Origin: Algimonas porphyrae
GTDB taxonomy: Bacteria > Pseudomonadota > Alphaproteobacteria > Caulobacterales > Maricaulaceae
Direction of reading: 5' to 3'
Assembly (NCBI RefSeq): GCF_041429795.1
Contig: NZ_CP163424.1
Coordinates: forward strand, 1,428,001 to 1,492,000
Length of the DNA stretch: 64,000 nt
In this document: piece by piece, positions 18,464 through 27,018 of the stretch
Numbering within the stretch: the stretch's first letter is position 1
Layout: each line of letters starts with the position of its first letter
Translations under genes and position numbers: made by a program
The notes under the pieces: generated by a model
What the model was told of the DNA's origin: nothing
The model's database searches: none
The model's input: only the letters and a program-made list of their open reading frames with translations

Positions 18464-19894
18464 ATGTTACGTAAACTGCTGGCCATTTCGACGGGCCTGA
18501 TCGTTCTGACGGCCTGTCAGCAGGATCAAGGTGAGGTCGATATTGCAATCCGGGATATTGCGATCGTCGATATCGCGACCGGTACGGTGGAGACAGGCCA
18601 GACGGTACTGATTGACGAAGGTCGGATTGTTGCCGTTCAGTCGCGCCGCGACGAACCGAGTTTTGCAGCGGATCAGACCCTGTCCGGCACTGGGGCCTAT
18701 CTGATGCCAGGTCTCTGGGATATGCATGTTCATCTGCATGTCGGCACGCCTGAAGGGCTGGCGATTATCGATCCGGCCCGCTGGCACGTGCCGCTATCCC
18801 TGTCTTACGGCGTGACGGGAATGCGGGATATGGCGTCCCGGATGGACGACATCGTCAATTTGCGAGATCAGCTGGACGCCAAACGCGAAGCCGGGGAGGC
18901 GGCACCGGAACTGGTTATCGCCGGTCCGCTTTTTTCCGGACCACAGCCTTGGGGCGAACCCGATCATGCCGTGCTGCCGGACAGTGTCGACGTGGCGCGG
19001 CGGCAGGTTGGCGAACATATCCGTCGCGGTGTCGATTTTATCAAGGTGCACGATTTCCTGTCACAGGACATTTACAAGGCCATCGTCGACGAAGCGCGGC
19101 AGCGGAATTACCAGGTGGTCGGGCATTTGCGGTCCGATGTCGGGCCGCTGGCTGCAACGGACCTTGGGCAGCGGGACTTCGAACATGTGCCGCCGGAGAT
19201 GCTGTCTTACTGTCGGGCTGACGGTTCTGCGCGTGCGCGAAGTTTTTACGACAATTGGTTCAGGAGCGGGCCAGACTATTTCATGACGGCCATGGTCGGT
19301 CTCTATGATGAACAGGGCTGTCAGGCGCTGTTTGCGGAACTGGCTGAGCGAGACGTGACGATCACGCCGACTCTGACATTGAGAAAACCCGTCAGCGCGC
19401 AGCGATTTGCGCTGTCATCCGACCTTCTACCCGACTCCTATCGGGATCTGTGTGTGCAGACGCGTGACGCTAACGCCGCTTTGTCCGAGGCGGTCTTCGA
19501 TAATTATGACGCAATGATCCGCGAGGTCATCACGTCGCTCTCGTCTGCTGGTGTCACTATTCTCGCCGGAACCGATCGGCAGACCTATGCCTGCGCAGTG
19601 CCGGGCTGGGACCTGATCGAGGAGTTGAAAGCGCTCGTTGACGCCGGGTTGACGCGGCGCGAAGCGCTCGATGCGGCAACAATTTCTGCGGCGCGCAAGG
19701 CAGGCCGGGACTATCCGGGCCAGATCGTGAATGGCGCAGCGGCGGATTTGATTATGCTGAGCGGTAATCCGCTGGAAAATCTCGACGCTTTGAAAGATCC
19801 GGTCGCCGTCATCACTGGACAAACAGTACTGGATACCGACGCGCTCGCTCGCATGCGCGTTGAAGCCAGAGACTATGCCAAGACGATGGAGTGA
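18464..19894 (+). CDS. Amidohydrolase family lipoprotein
   Basis: A 476-residue protein with a lipoprotein signal (GLIVLTACQQ), so an envelope-located metal-dependent hydrolase. Metal-binding features of the amidohydrolase superfamily: LWDMHVHLHVG (H-x-H), GVDFIKVHDF (the Lys that may be carbamylated), YQVVGHLRSD and FEHVPPE (two His), and ILAGTDRQTY (the final Asp). AADLIMLSGNPLENL at the C-terminus is typical of imidazolonepropionase/prolidase-like amidohydrolases. The start at 18464 follows AAGGAG (18451-18456). Substrate unknown. Confidence 0.88.
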   Translation: MLRKLLAISTGLIVLTACQQDQGEVDIAIRDIAIVDIATGTVETGQTVLIDEGRIVAVQSRRDEPSFAADQTLSGTGAYLMPGLWDMHVHLHVGTPEGLAIIDPARWHVPLSLSYGVTGMRDMASRMDDIVNLRDQLDAKREAGEAAPELVIAGPLFSGPQPWGEPDHAVLPDSVDVARRQVGEHIRRGVDFIKVHDFLSQDIYKAIVDEARQRNYQVVGHLRSDVGPLAATDLGQRDFEHVPPEMLSYCRADGSARARSFYDNWFRSGPDYFMTAMVGLYDEQGCQALFAELAERDVTITPTLTLRKPVSAQRFALSSDLLPDSYRDLCVQTRDANAALSEAVFDNYDAMIREVITSLSSAGVTILAGTDRQTYACAVPGWDLIEELKALVDAGLTRREALDAATISAARKAGRDYPGQIVNGAAADLIMLSGNPLENLDALKDPVAVITGQTVLDTDALARMRVEARDYAKTME

Positions 19895-19913
19895 GGTCAA
19901 AACGCCAGGAAAA

Positions 19914-19990
<77 letters not shown>

Positions 19991-20055
19991 TTAAAAGCGT
20001 GAGCGGCCAGATAGGCGAGCGATTACGGGCCGTCAACGCGAAAACAGGAACAATG

Positions 20056-20445
20056 TCAGTCCAAACCAAACTTTTTTCGTGCTGACTTGGTTAGCGCCTG
20101 CACAACGAGATCATAGGAGTCTGCAATTCGGTCTCTAACGTCTTCCGCTTCCAGCTTGTCCAGCAGAAGCATGACCCAGCTGCCACGCGGCATATGGGTA
20201 TGGCGTTGCGCCACGCCGGCAGCGATCAGCATATCCGCCATATCACGACTGGCCGTCTTGACTGTCAGTTGCTGCTTGCCAGGATTGAGAATCGCAAACA
20301 TCTTGAACGTGTCCGTATCGCCGACCTTGTAGACATGGCTTCCCATCCATTGCTCAGTCATGAAAACTGATTTGAGAGTCATGGCGAAGCGATCAATGTC
20401 GGCATCGCTGGCGGGGCAGTCGTCGCTATCTGTGTCGGTGCTCAC
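20056..20445 (-). CDS. MmcQ/YjbR family protein
   Basis: A 129-residue cytosolic protein. The middle and end match the MmcQ/YjbR fold: HVYKVGDTDTFKMFAIL, LTVKTASRDMADMLI, HMPRGSWVMLLLD and a final SYDLVVQALTKSARKKF helix. These proteins have a CyaY-like DNA-binding fold and unknown role. It lies between tRNA-Asp and tRNA-Val on the strand opposite to the latter. Confidence 0.82.
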   Translation of the reverse strand: MSTDTDSDDCPASDADIDRFAMTLKSVFMTEQWMGSHVYKVGDTDTFKMFAILNPGKQQLTVKTASRDMADMLIAAGVAQRHTHMPRGSWVMLLLDKLEAEDVRDRIADSYDLVVQALTKSARKKFGLD

Positions 20446-20509
20446 AAAGGCTGCTTGGCAGAATTGCCATTCCTTGTGAAGCTTGGCATAGGGCGCGGCA
20501 CAATGCGTG

Positions 20510-20585
20510 GGGCGGTTAGCTCAGCTGGCAGAGCATCTCGTTTACACCGAGAGGGTCGGCGGTTCGATCCCGTCACCGCCCACCA
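20510..20585 (+). tRNA. tRNA-Val (TAC)
   Basis: GGGCGGTTAGCTCAGCTGG opens the gene. The anticodon arm TCTCG-TTTACAC-CGAGA gives anticodon TAC. GGTTCGATCC forms the T loop, the acceptor stem GGGCGGT pairs with ACCGCCC, the discriminator is A, and CCA is encoded (20583-20585). Confidence 0.97.
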
Positions 20586-20720
20586 TTTTGTTTACGGGTC
20601 GCCGCCGACGAACCAAGCCGAAGCTTCAGGTTCAGATTCTGGTTCGGGTGATGATCTCGGTCTTCCATCGCTGTTGCGCCCTTCCCAACGCCTGTTCCAG
20701 CCCTTAGGTCACTGCGCGTG

Positions 20721-21722
20721 ATGTCACCGACACCCCATACCCTGCCTGCGGACTATCATATTTCGGTCGCACCGATGATGGACTGGACAGATCGTCATTG
20801 CCGGTTCCTGCATCGACAGCTCTCCCGTCATGTGCGCCTCTATACGGAAATGGTCGTGGCCGATGCGATCATTCACGGTCCGACGCAAAGATTGCTGACC
20901 TTCGACCCGATCGAGCACCCGGTTGCCTTGCAGATTGGCGGTTCCGATCCAGATAAACTGAGCCAGGCTACGCGGACAGGCGTGTCCTATGGCTATGACG
21001 AGGTAAATCTGAATGTGGGTTGCCCGTCGGACCGGGTTCAGTCGGGCCGTTTCGGGGCCTGTTTGATGGCAGAACCCGATCTGGTCGCCGCCTGCTTTAC
21101 GGCGATGAAGGCGGCTGCTGACACGACGGATGTGACCGTAAAATGCCGACTGGGCATCGATGATCAGGATCTGTCCAAGACTTTGCCGAACTTCATTCGG
21201 ACCGTTTCTGCTGCCGGATGCGAGACTTTTATCATTCATGCGCGCAAGGCTTGGCTGCAGGGTCTCTCGCCCAAGGAAAACCGGACCGTTCCGCCGATCG
21301 ATTACGATCTAGTCACGGATATGAAACGGGCGTTCCCGGAGTTGACCATCATTTTGAATGGTCAGGTCGAAACAGTCGCGCATGGGCTGAGCGTTTCGAC
21401 TGGACTGGACGGCTTCATGATGGGGCGGGCAGCCTATCATGATCCGTGGAGCCTGACGGCGGTCGATCCAGTCTTTGGCGAAAGCCCTGCCGCCACGAAC
21501 CGGTTCGATGTCGCGGAAACGATGATCCTCTATCTGGAACGGGTTCAGCAGGAAGACCGGTCAGCCAAAGCGCTTATCCGTCATATTATGGGGCTATTCG
21601 CTGGACGGTCGGGCGCACGCGCCTGGCGGCGATCTCTGTCGGAAGGCTTGTCGGCCAAACAGCGACCATCGGACGTTCTGCGGTCCGCGCTTGCGACGAT
21701 GGAAGCCGGGCAGGCAGCTTGA
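20721..21722 (+). CDS. dusA: tRNA-dihydrouridine(20/20a) synthase
   Basis: DusA reduces uridine 20/20a in the tRNA D-loop with FMN and NADPH. The 333-residue protein has VAPMMDWTDRHCRF at the N-terminus, LNVGCPSDRVQSGRFGACLM with the active-site Cys, VKCRLGID, and IIHARKAWLQGLSPKENR, which is specific for the DusA subfamily. The ATG at 20721 is taken; a GTG lies one codon upstream. Its stop overlaps the TTG start of the next gene (TTGA), so the TauE/SafE-type gene is translationally coupled. Confidence 0.95.
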   Translation: MSPTPHTLPADYHISVAPMMDWTDRHCRFLHRQLSRHVRLYTEMVVADAIIHGPTQRLLTFDPIEHPVALQIGGSDPDKLSQATRTGVSYGYDEVNLNVGCPSDRVQSGRFGACLMAEPDLVAACFTAMKAAADTTDVTVKCRLGIDDQDLSKTLPNFIRTVSAAGCETFIIHARKAWLQGLSPKENRTVPPIDYDLVTDMKRAFPELTIILNGQVETVAHGLSVSTGLDGFMMGRAAYHDPWSLTAVDPVFGESPAATNRFDVAETMILYLERVQQEDRSAKALIRHIMGLFAGRSGARAWRRSLSEGLSAKQRPSDVLRSALATMEAGQAA

Positions 21723-22555
21723 CCGACATCCTGCCACTGATCGCGCTCTTGCTGGGTGTGGGCGCGCTGGCAGGATTTACAGCAGGGCTATTCGGTATTG
21801 GCGGGGGCGCGGTCATGGTTCCGGCGCTGTTCTTCGCATTCGCCGCGATCGGCGTTGATCCCGATGTGCTGATGCACTGCGCTGTCGCGACGAGCGCCTC
21901 AGTCATTATCGTCAATGGTTACCGGTCGACCCGTTCACATCTGGCGCGCGATAGTGTCGCTATGGATCTGCTCTGGCCCTCGCCGTGGTGGCGTAGCTAC
22001 GCGCTGTGGATCGGGCTGGGGGCCTTTATGGGCGCATGGTGGCTCGCACCCCGGCTCGGCTCTGACGGGCTGACATTGGTCTTCGCCTGCGTGGCGATGA
22101 TCGTATCGGCTCAATTCATCTTTGGGCGACCTTCGTTCACGCTGCGAGAGCGGGTTCCGGGCGGAATGGCCCCGCCGCTGGTCGGCGGCTCTGTTGGCGC
22201 GCTGTCGGCCATTATGGGGATTGGCGGGGGATCGTTCAGCGTTCCCTTGCTCACGCTCTGCGGCATGCCGGTGCACCGTGCCATCGGCACGGCGGCGGGG
22301 TTCGGGCTGGCCATCGCCGTTCCCGCCACGATCGGTTTCATTATCTCAGGGTGGGGCGTCGCGGGACGTCCGCCCGGATCGCTCGGCTATGTCAATCTGG
22401 TGGGGTTCGGCATGATTGTCGCCAGCGCCTGGTTCGCGGTTCCGATCGGTACGGCGTCGGCGCACAGGCTCGATGCAACTCTGCTCAGACGTATCTTTGG
22501 CCTGTGTCTAGCGCTGGTGGCGATCAATATGGCGCGCAAGGCGGGCCTGTTCTAG
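21719..22555 (+). CDS. TauE/SafE (TSUP) family membrane transporter
   Basis: A 278-residue membrane protein with about eight helices and the two family repeats: GFTAGLFGIGGGAVMVPALFF near the start and GALSAIMGIGGGSFSVPLL in the second half. TSUP proteins export or import small organosulfur and other anions; the substrate here is unknown. No ATG fits; I choose the TTG at 21719, which overlaps the dusA stop, since the frame upstream of it is merely dusA read in another frame. It converges with the protease gene, overlapping its stop by four bases. Confidence 0.87.
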   Translation: MTDILPLIALLLGVGALAGFTAGLFGIGGGAVMVPALFFAFAAIGVDPDVLMHCAVATSASVIIVNGYRSTRSHLARDSVAMDLLWPSPWWRSYALWIGLGAFMGAWWLAPRLGSDGLTLVFACVAMIVSAQFIFGRPSFTLRERVPGGMAPPLVGGSVGALSAIMGIGGGSFSVPLLTLCGMPVHRAIGTAAGFGLAIAVPATIGFIISGWGVAGRPPGSLGYVNLVGFGMIVASAWFAVPIGTASAHRLDATLLRRIFGLCLALVAINMARKAGLF

Positions 22556-23064
22556 CGTCTGAGAATCAGCTGCGTCGGAGTCGCTTCGACCTTCTGAAGC
22601 TCGCCCAGAAAGGTCATGCCTAGGAGCGAGATATGTAATCCCTCTTTGACCACGAGCGCCTTGACGTCCCGGACGACGATGCCGCCGATCCTGATTTCGT
22701 CGAGTGTGACCGAGGCTGCATAAGTTCGCCCGTTGGCGGTATCGACAGGGCGGTCATAGCTGAGCGACCGGGGGTCGATCCCGACCCTGCGCGCATCGTC
22801 AAGCGTCAGCGCGACGGCAGACGCACCCGTATCGATCAGGAACCGGACGGAACCGCGATTGACGCGACTATGCGTGTAGAACTGGCCGTTCTGTCTGGGA
22901 ATGGACACAACCGACGCGCTTTTCGGCTTCGCTTCAACTGTAACGACAGGATCAGCCGTTTCGTCCATTGCCGATTTTACGGCTGGGTTTTGCGACAGAT
23001 AATAGGTGCCGCCGACAGCGATCGCTGTAAAAAATCCGGCCTGTATGAGGAAAGACGTGCTCAT
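22552..23064 (-). CDS. Retropepsin-like aspartic protease (TIGR02281 type)
   Basis: A 170-residue protein with an N-terminal membrane anchor (about residues 4-24) and a single-domain aspartic-protease fold: RFLIDTGASAVALT carries the D-T-G triad and ISLLGMTFLGEL the later conserved strand. Such proteins work as dimers at the periplasmic side of the inner membrane in alphaproteobacteria; natural substrates are unknown. The ATG at 23064 places the anchor at the N-terminus. Divergent from the CobT-like gene. Confidence 0.87.
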   Translation of the reverse strand: MSTSFLIQAGFFTAIAVGGTYYLSQNPAVKSAMDETADPVVTVEAKPKSASVVSIPRQNGQFYTHSRVNRGSVRFLIDTGASAVALTLDDARRVGIDPRSLSYDRPVDTANGRTYAASVTLDEIRIGGIVVRDVKALVVKEGLHISLLGMTFLGELQKVEATPTQLILRR

Positions 23065-23198
23065 GATTGTTCGCCTTACAGGACTGTCCTGAACAGGCTG
23101 ACAAGGAACAGGCTTAAACAAGTCTTTCGTGCGGATTGTGTGTCAGCAACGCTGATTTTCACGGTGACGCGAACCGCGAACACCTTTATGCCGCGCGC

Positions 23199-24161
23199 AT
23201 GACCGATACCCGGCCTTTCGATGATGTGCGTGCATTGGCGGTTTCAGTACCGCAGCGCGACACCGCTATTTACGAAGGGCTGCTCGACCGCGCCGCCAGC
23301 ATGGGCCGTGATCTGCACCCGCTCGGGACATTAAGCGCTCCGCTAGCGCGGATGGCATCGGTTCAGGGTCATCCCGCCCCGCGCCTCACGCGGCCACTCG
23401 TCGCTGTGTTCACAGCCAGTCACGGCACCTTGCCCGACGCATCGGCTGGCGTCGCCCGCCGCGTGCAAAGCCTGTCGCAGGGCAAGGCCGTCGTTCGCGG
23501 CGCGGCCCAGGCAGTCGGGGCGGCTTTCAAAGTCTATGAGTTCGGCAACGATCACCCGTCAGCCGATTTCCGCAACGGGCCGTCCCTGTCGGAACGCGAT
23601 TGCGCCGGTGCCATCGCTTTTGGGATGGAGGTTGTAGCCGAAGGGGCAGATATTATCGTCTTGGGTAATGCGGGATATGGGGCCGCCACCGGAGCGGCGG
23701 CCATGGCGCGCGGTCTGTATGGAGGCACGTCGGATTACTGGGCCGGCGGTATCGATGAAAACGCCAAATTCAGGCAGGCGGCTGTCGAGCAGGGAGCCAG
23801 CGTCAATTCCGAGCTTCTGTCTGACCCTCTGGACGTTCTGCGTGCCTTTGGCGGGCGCGACCTGGCCGGGACGGTCGGGGCCATTCTGGCCTGCGCGCAT
23901 CAGAAGATACCGGTAATTCTGGACGGCTATGTGGTCTGTGCAGCCGCTGCCATTGTGCACTCGCTCAATCCGGATGCTGTGTCGCACTGCCTGGCGGGCC
24001 ATGTGACGATCGAGCCCGCACACAGGGCGCTGCTCGACCGGATGGATCTCGATCCTGTGCTCGATCTGGGACTGAATATTGGCGATGGAACAGGCGGCAC
24101 TCTGGCGCTGAGCGTGCTGCAAGCAGCGTCGGCAGGTCTGGCAACCCTCTCCGAGGCTTAG
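23199..24161 (+). CDS. CobT-like phosphoribosyltransferase, divergent
   Basis: A 320-residue protein that aligns with CobT, which forms alpha-ribazole phosphate from nicotinate mononucleotide and dimethylbenzimidazole for cobalamin assembly. Matching regions: VFTASHGT, ADIIVLGNAGYGAATGAAAMA, KIPVILDGYVVCAAAA, GHVTIEPAHRALL and LNIGDGTGGTLALSVLQAA. The family normally has GEMGIGNTT and LGEGxGA at the last two signatures; here the first Glu is Asn and the second is Asp. From memory these are the residues E174 and E317 of the Salmonella enzyme, E317 being the proposed base. It may be a CobT with altered activity or another base-activating enzyme. No other cobalamin gene is nearby. Confidence 0.8.
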   Translation: MTDTRPFDDVRALAVSVPQRDTAIYEGLLDRAASMGRDLHPLGTLSAPLARMASVQGHPAPRLTRPLVAVFTASHGTLPDASAGVARRVQSLSQGKAVVRGAAQAVGAAFKVYEFGNDHPSADFRNGPSLSERDCAGAIAFGMEVVAEGADIIVLGNAGYGAATGAAAMARGLYGGTSDYWAGGIDENAKFRQAAVEQGASVNSELLSDPLDVLRAFGGRDLAGTVGAILACAHQKIPVILDGYVVCAAAAIVHSLNPDAVSHCLAGHVTIEPAHRALLDRMDLDPVLDLGLNIGDGTGGTLALSVLQAASAGLATLSEA

Positions 24162-24220
24162 ATCGGGCAAGCTTTTGCGCGAATAATGCGTATGAGAGCG
24201 GCACCAAGGACTGAGCATGG

Positions 24221-25282
24221 ATGATCATGAGCATATTTTCCCATCCTGATTTCGATGGCCACGAAGCCGTACACGCCTTTTGCGATACGGAGTCGGGCCT
24301 CAGAGCCTTTATCGCAGTTCACAATACGAATCGCGGACCGGCCAGTGGCGGGACGCGCTTCTGGACTTACGCCAGCGATGGGGACGCTTTGGCCGACGTC
24401 CTGCGTTTGTCGCGGGCGATGAGTTATAAGAATGCCATGGCGCAGCTGGATATTGGCGGCGGCAAAGCCGTCATCCTGCGTCCGGAGGGTGCGTTTGATC
24501 GCAATGCCCTGTTTGCCGCCTATGGACGTTCGGTCGAGACGATTGGCGGGACCTATATAACGGCGGAAGATGTCGGCGTCAGCCCGGCTGACATGGCCGT
24601 CATCAAGACGCAGACGGATAATGTGGCCGGCCTATCCGAAGGCGATAATGCCTCCGGCGATCCGTCACCTGTTACAGCCGAAGGCGTTTTTAGGGGCATC
24701 CGCGTGGCTGCAGAACGCGCCTACGGCAGTCCGGACCTGAACGGTCGTCGTGTCGCCATTCAGGGTCTTGGAAGCGTTGGCTACGCGCTGGCCGAACATC
24801 TGGCCCACGTCGGCGCGGATTTGCAGGTTGCCGATATTGACACTTCCAGACTGGCCCGGGCCGAAAAAGAACTCGGTGCGACGATCGTCGATACGAACGA
24901 TATTCTATCCGCCGACGTCGATATTCTCGCACCATGCGCACTGGGCGGCGCGATCAATTCCGATAGCTTGCCAGCTATCAGAGCGTCGATCGTTGCAGGT
25001 GCGGCGAACAATCAGCTGCGAACGCCGGATATGGCCGAAGCGCTGACAGCGCGCGGTATTCTCTACGCGCCGGATTACGTCATCAATGCGGGCGGTATCA
25101 TAAATGTCGCAGCGGAAGTCGCAGGTCGCTACGATGTCGCCTGGGTTCAAACCAAGCTCGACCAGCTCGAAGAAACGCTGGGCGAAGTTTTCGATCGGGC
25201 TGCAAGCGAAGGTCGCACGACAGCGAGCATTGCCAACGAAATGGCACAGGAACGCATGGCCGTCATTCGCGACTGGCGTTGA
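24221..25282 (+). CDS. Leu/Phe/Val-type amino acid dehydrogenase
   Basis: A 353-residue NAD-dependent oxidative deaminase of the Glu/Leu/Phe/Val dehydrogenase family, cytosolic. VHNTNRGPASGGTRFWTY and MAQLDIGGGKAVIL (with the catalytic and substrate-binding Lys residues) lie in the N-terminal domain; a Rossmann domain follows with VAIQGLGSVGYALAEHL at about 185. The NGGGIIN-like NAGGIINVAAEV stretch is typical of leucine dehydrogenases. A second ATG two codons downstream (24227) is an equally good start. It converts branched-chain or aromatic amino acids to keto acids. Confidence 0.9.
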   Translation: MIMSIFSHPDFDGHEAVHAFCDTESGLRAFIAVHNTNRGPASGGTRFWTYASDGDALADVLRLSRAMSYKNAMAQLDIGGGKAVILRPEGAFDRNALFAAYGRSVETIGGTYITAEDVGVSPADMAVIKTQTDNVAGLSEGDNASGDPSPVTAEGVFRGIRVAAERAYGSPDLNGRRVAIQGLGSVGYALAEHLAHVGADLQVADIDTSRLARAEKELGATIVDTNDILSADVDILAPCALGGAINSDSLPAIRASIVAGAANNQLRTPDMAEALTARGILYAPDYVINAGGIINVAAEVAGRYDVAWVQTKLDQLEETLGEVFDRAASEGRTTASIANEMAQERMAVIRDWR

Positions 25283-25334
25283 CATTCGTCCCCCGACGGG
25301 CAGGGTCCGCTAAGTCGTTGTCAGGGGAACTTGC

Positions 25335-25754
25335 ATGACCAACGAAGTCTTTATGGCGCCGATGATCGCACTGATCATATGGACGTTGATCGTCTGGGTC
25401 GTCCTGTTCGTCAGGCGGGTTCCAGCCATGAAGGCCGCCCGGATGGACCCGGAGCTGGCCAAATCGCCAACGGGTGAGTGGAAGAATGCCTTGCCGCTCA
25501 AGGCACAGGCCCCGGCGCATAATTACAATCACCTTATGGAACAGCCAACCATCTTCTATGCCTTCATGGTCTGGGCTGTTCTGACGGGGAATATGTCCAC
25601 TCCGATCGCCTATCTGGCCTGGGCCTATGTCGGGCTGCGCATTGTCCATAGTCTGGTGCAGATATCGACGGGGCCGGTGATGACACGGTTCACGCTGTTT
25701 ATCCTCTCGACTTTATGCCTGATCGGGATGATCGTACTCGCCTTGCTGACATGA
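25335..25754 (+). CDS. MAPEG family membrane protein
   Basis: A 139-residue protein with four membrane helices (about residues 5-25, 58-78, 80-100 and 112-135) and the conserved NYNHLMEQPTIFYAF and LRIVHSLVQ segments of the MAPEG family, which in eukaryotes are glutathione-dependent membrane enzymes. The bacterial members' reactions are mostly unknown. Its stop overlaps a possible ATG of the following thioredoxin-like gene, so they may be coupled. Confidence 0.87.
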   Translation: MTNEVFMAPMIALIIWTLIVWVVLFVRRVPAMKAARMDPELAKSPTGEWKNALPLKAQAPAHNYNHLMEQPTIFYAFMVWAVLTGNMSTPIAYLAWAYVGLRIVHSLVQISTGPVMTRFTLFILSTLCLIGMIVLALLT

Positions 25755-25798
25755 CTTTGCCTGTTTCCGGTCTCCGTCGGCTCGTGATAGGTTCACCT

Positions 25799-26287
25799 AT
25801 GCGCTCTCTGTTTATCGGTCTGTCCCTTGCGATTTCGGCTTGCGCTACGCCGGGCCATGCTGAGGCCCCGCACGCTGCATCCCACAGCGAACCTCGGCCG
25901 TTTGAAGCGGACCGAGACGCACATGCTGATGTCGACGCCGCACTCTTGCGCGCAGAGGCGCGCGGAACCAAAGCGTTGATCGTGATGGGTGGAAACTGGT
26001 GTCATGACAGTCGCGGCTTTGCGGCTGTCCTTGAGCGACCGGATACGGCAGCTCTGGTCGCGGAAAATTTCGAACTGGTCTGGGTCAATGTCGGACGCAA
26101 GATTCTCAATCAGGATGTCGCGCAGCGTTTCGGCCTCGACGGCACGCCGGGCACGCCGACCGTTGTCGTGGCAAGGCCCGACGGATCGGTTCTGAACCTG
26201 GAAGATGCGCCGACCTGGCGGAATGCGGCGTCTCGTGACCCGGACGATATTCATCAGTTTTTCGTCGAGATGGCAGCGCAGGACTGA
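25799..26287 (+). CDS. Thioredoxin-like lipoprotein with a single-Cys WCHDS site
   Basis: From ATG 25799 this is a 162-residue protein with a short lipoprotein signal (LSLAISACAT). The thioredoxin fold is seen in KALIVMGGNWCHDSRGFAAVL, where the second active-site Cys is replaced by Ser, and in GTPGTPTVVVARPDG with the cis-Pro. Single-Cys members are not expected to act as normal disulfide reductases and may bind or glutathionylate partners. An alternative ATG at 25751 overlaps the MAPEG stop and would lengthen the signal region. Confidence 0.82.
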   Translation: MRSLFIGLSLAISACATPGHAEAPHAASHSEPRPFEADRDAHADVDAALLRAEARGTKALIVMGGNWCHDSRGFAAVLERPDTAALVAENFELVWVNVGRKILNQDVAQRFGLDGTPGTPTVVVARPDGSVLNLEDAPTWRNAASRDPDDIHQFFVEMAAQD

Positions 26288-26325
26288 GTATCGCGTAAAG
26301 CCATTATCTGGGGAAGGGGAGCCCT

Positions 26326-27018
26326 ATGTTTATCGGTCATTACGGACCCGCCGTCTTCGATGTGCTGCGGTCTGGCAAGGTCAAGCTCTGGCACGCTTTT
26401 CTGGCGGTGCAAGCGATGGATATCGTTTTCTGCATTCTGGCCCTGTTCGGTCTGGAAGGCGCCGCCAGCCTTGTTGACGGCAATCTCGTTTTCGACATTC
26501 CATGGTCGCATAGTTTCGTCGGTGCCATTTTCATCGCCTTTATTGCGGCCTCAATCTACCGCCTGTCCTATCGCGGTGAGCGTGGGTCGATGCGCGGTTT
26601 CTGGATCATCGCGGCGCTGGCTTTTTCTCACTGGGTCCTGGACCTGCTGGTTCACCGTCCTGACCTGCCATTCTATCCGGGTAGTACCTTCATGATGGGC
26701 TTTGGTTTGTGGGATTATGCCTGGGCGAGCTATATTGTCGAAGTGCTTTTGCTTGGCACGGCGATCGCCTGGTGGCTGGCCAAGACGACGGGACCCCGCT
26801 GGACGACGGTCGCGGCGTGGCTGTTCGTAACTGTGCTCTGCGTACTGCAGTTCTTCTCCATTACGAAGACGACGCTGGATCAGCAGGCCGGAACGCTCGA
26901 CCTCGCCGCACTGCCGAGCGGTGTTCCATTTGCCGTGTCAGGCCTGATCTTCTTCGTCGGCGCGGCAGCCCTGATTGGCTGGCTGGAGGGCAAGCGCGCT
27001 ATAGCTGATCGTCCCTGA
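26326..27018 (+). CDS. Membrane protein resembling metal-dependent hydrolases (YdjM-like)
   Basis: A 230-residue polytopic protein (about six helices). FIGHYGPAVFDVL at the start and FSHWVLDLLVHRPDLPFYPG in the middle carry His/Asp residues in the pattern of the inner-membrane hydrolase family YdjM/DUF457, though the family assignment is weak. No function can be given. Its 3' end overlaps the convergent dinB stop by 20 bases. Confidence 0.68.
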   Translation: MFIGHYGPAVFDVLRSGKVKLWHAFLAVQAMDIVFCILALFGLEGAASLVDGNLVFDIPWSHSFVGAIFIAFIAASIYRLSYRGERGSMRGFWIIAALAFSHWVLDLLVHRPDLPFYPGSTFMMGFGLWDYAWASYIVEVLLLGTAIAWWLAKTTGPRWTTVAAWLFVTVLCVLQFFSITKTTLDQQAGTLDLAALPSGVPFAVSGLIFFVGAAALIGWLEGKRAIADRP

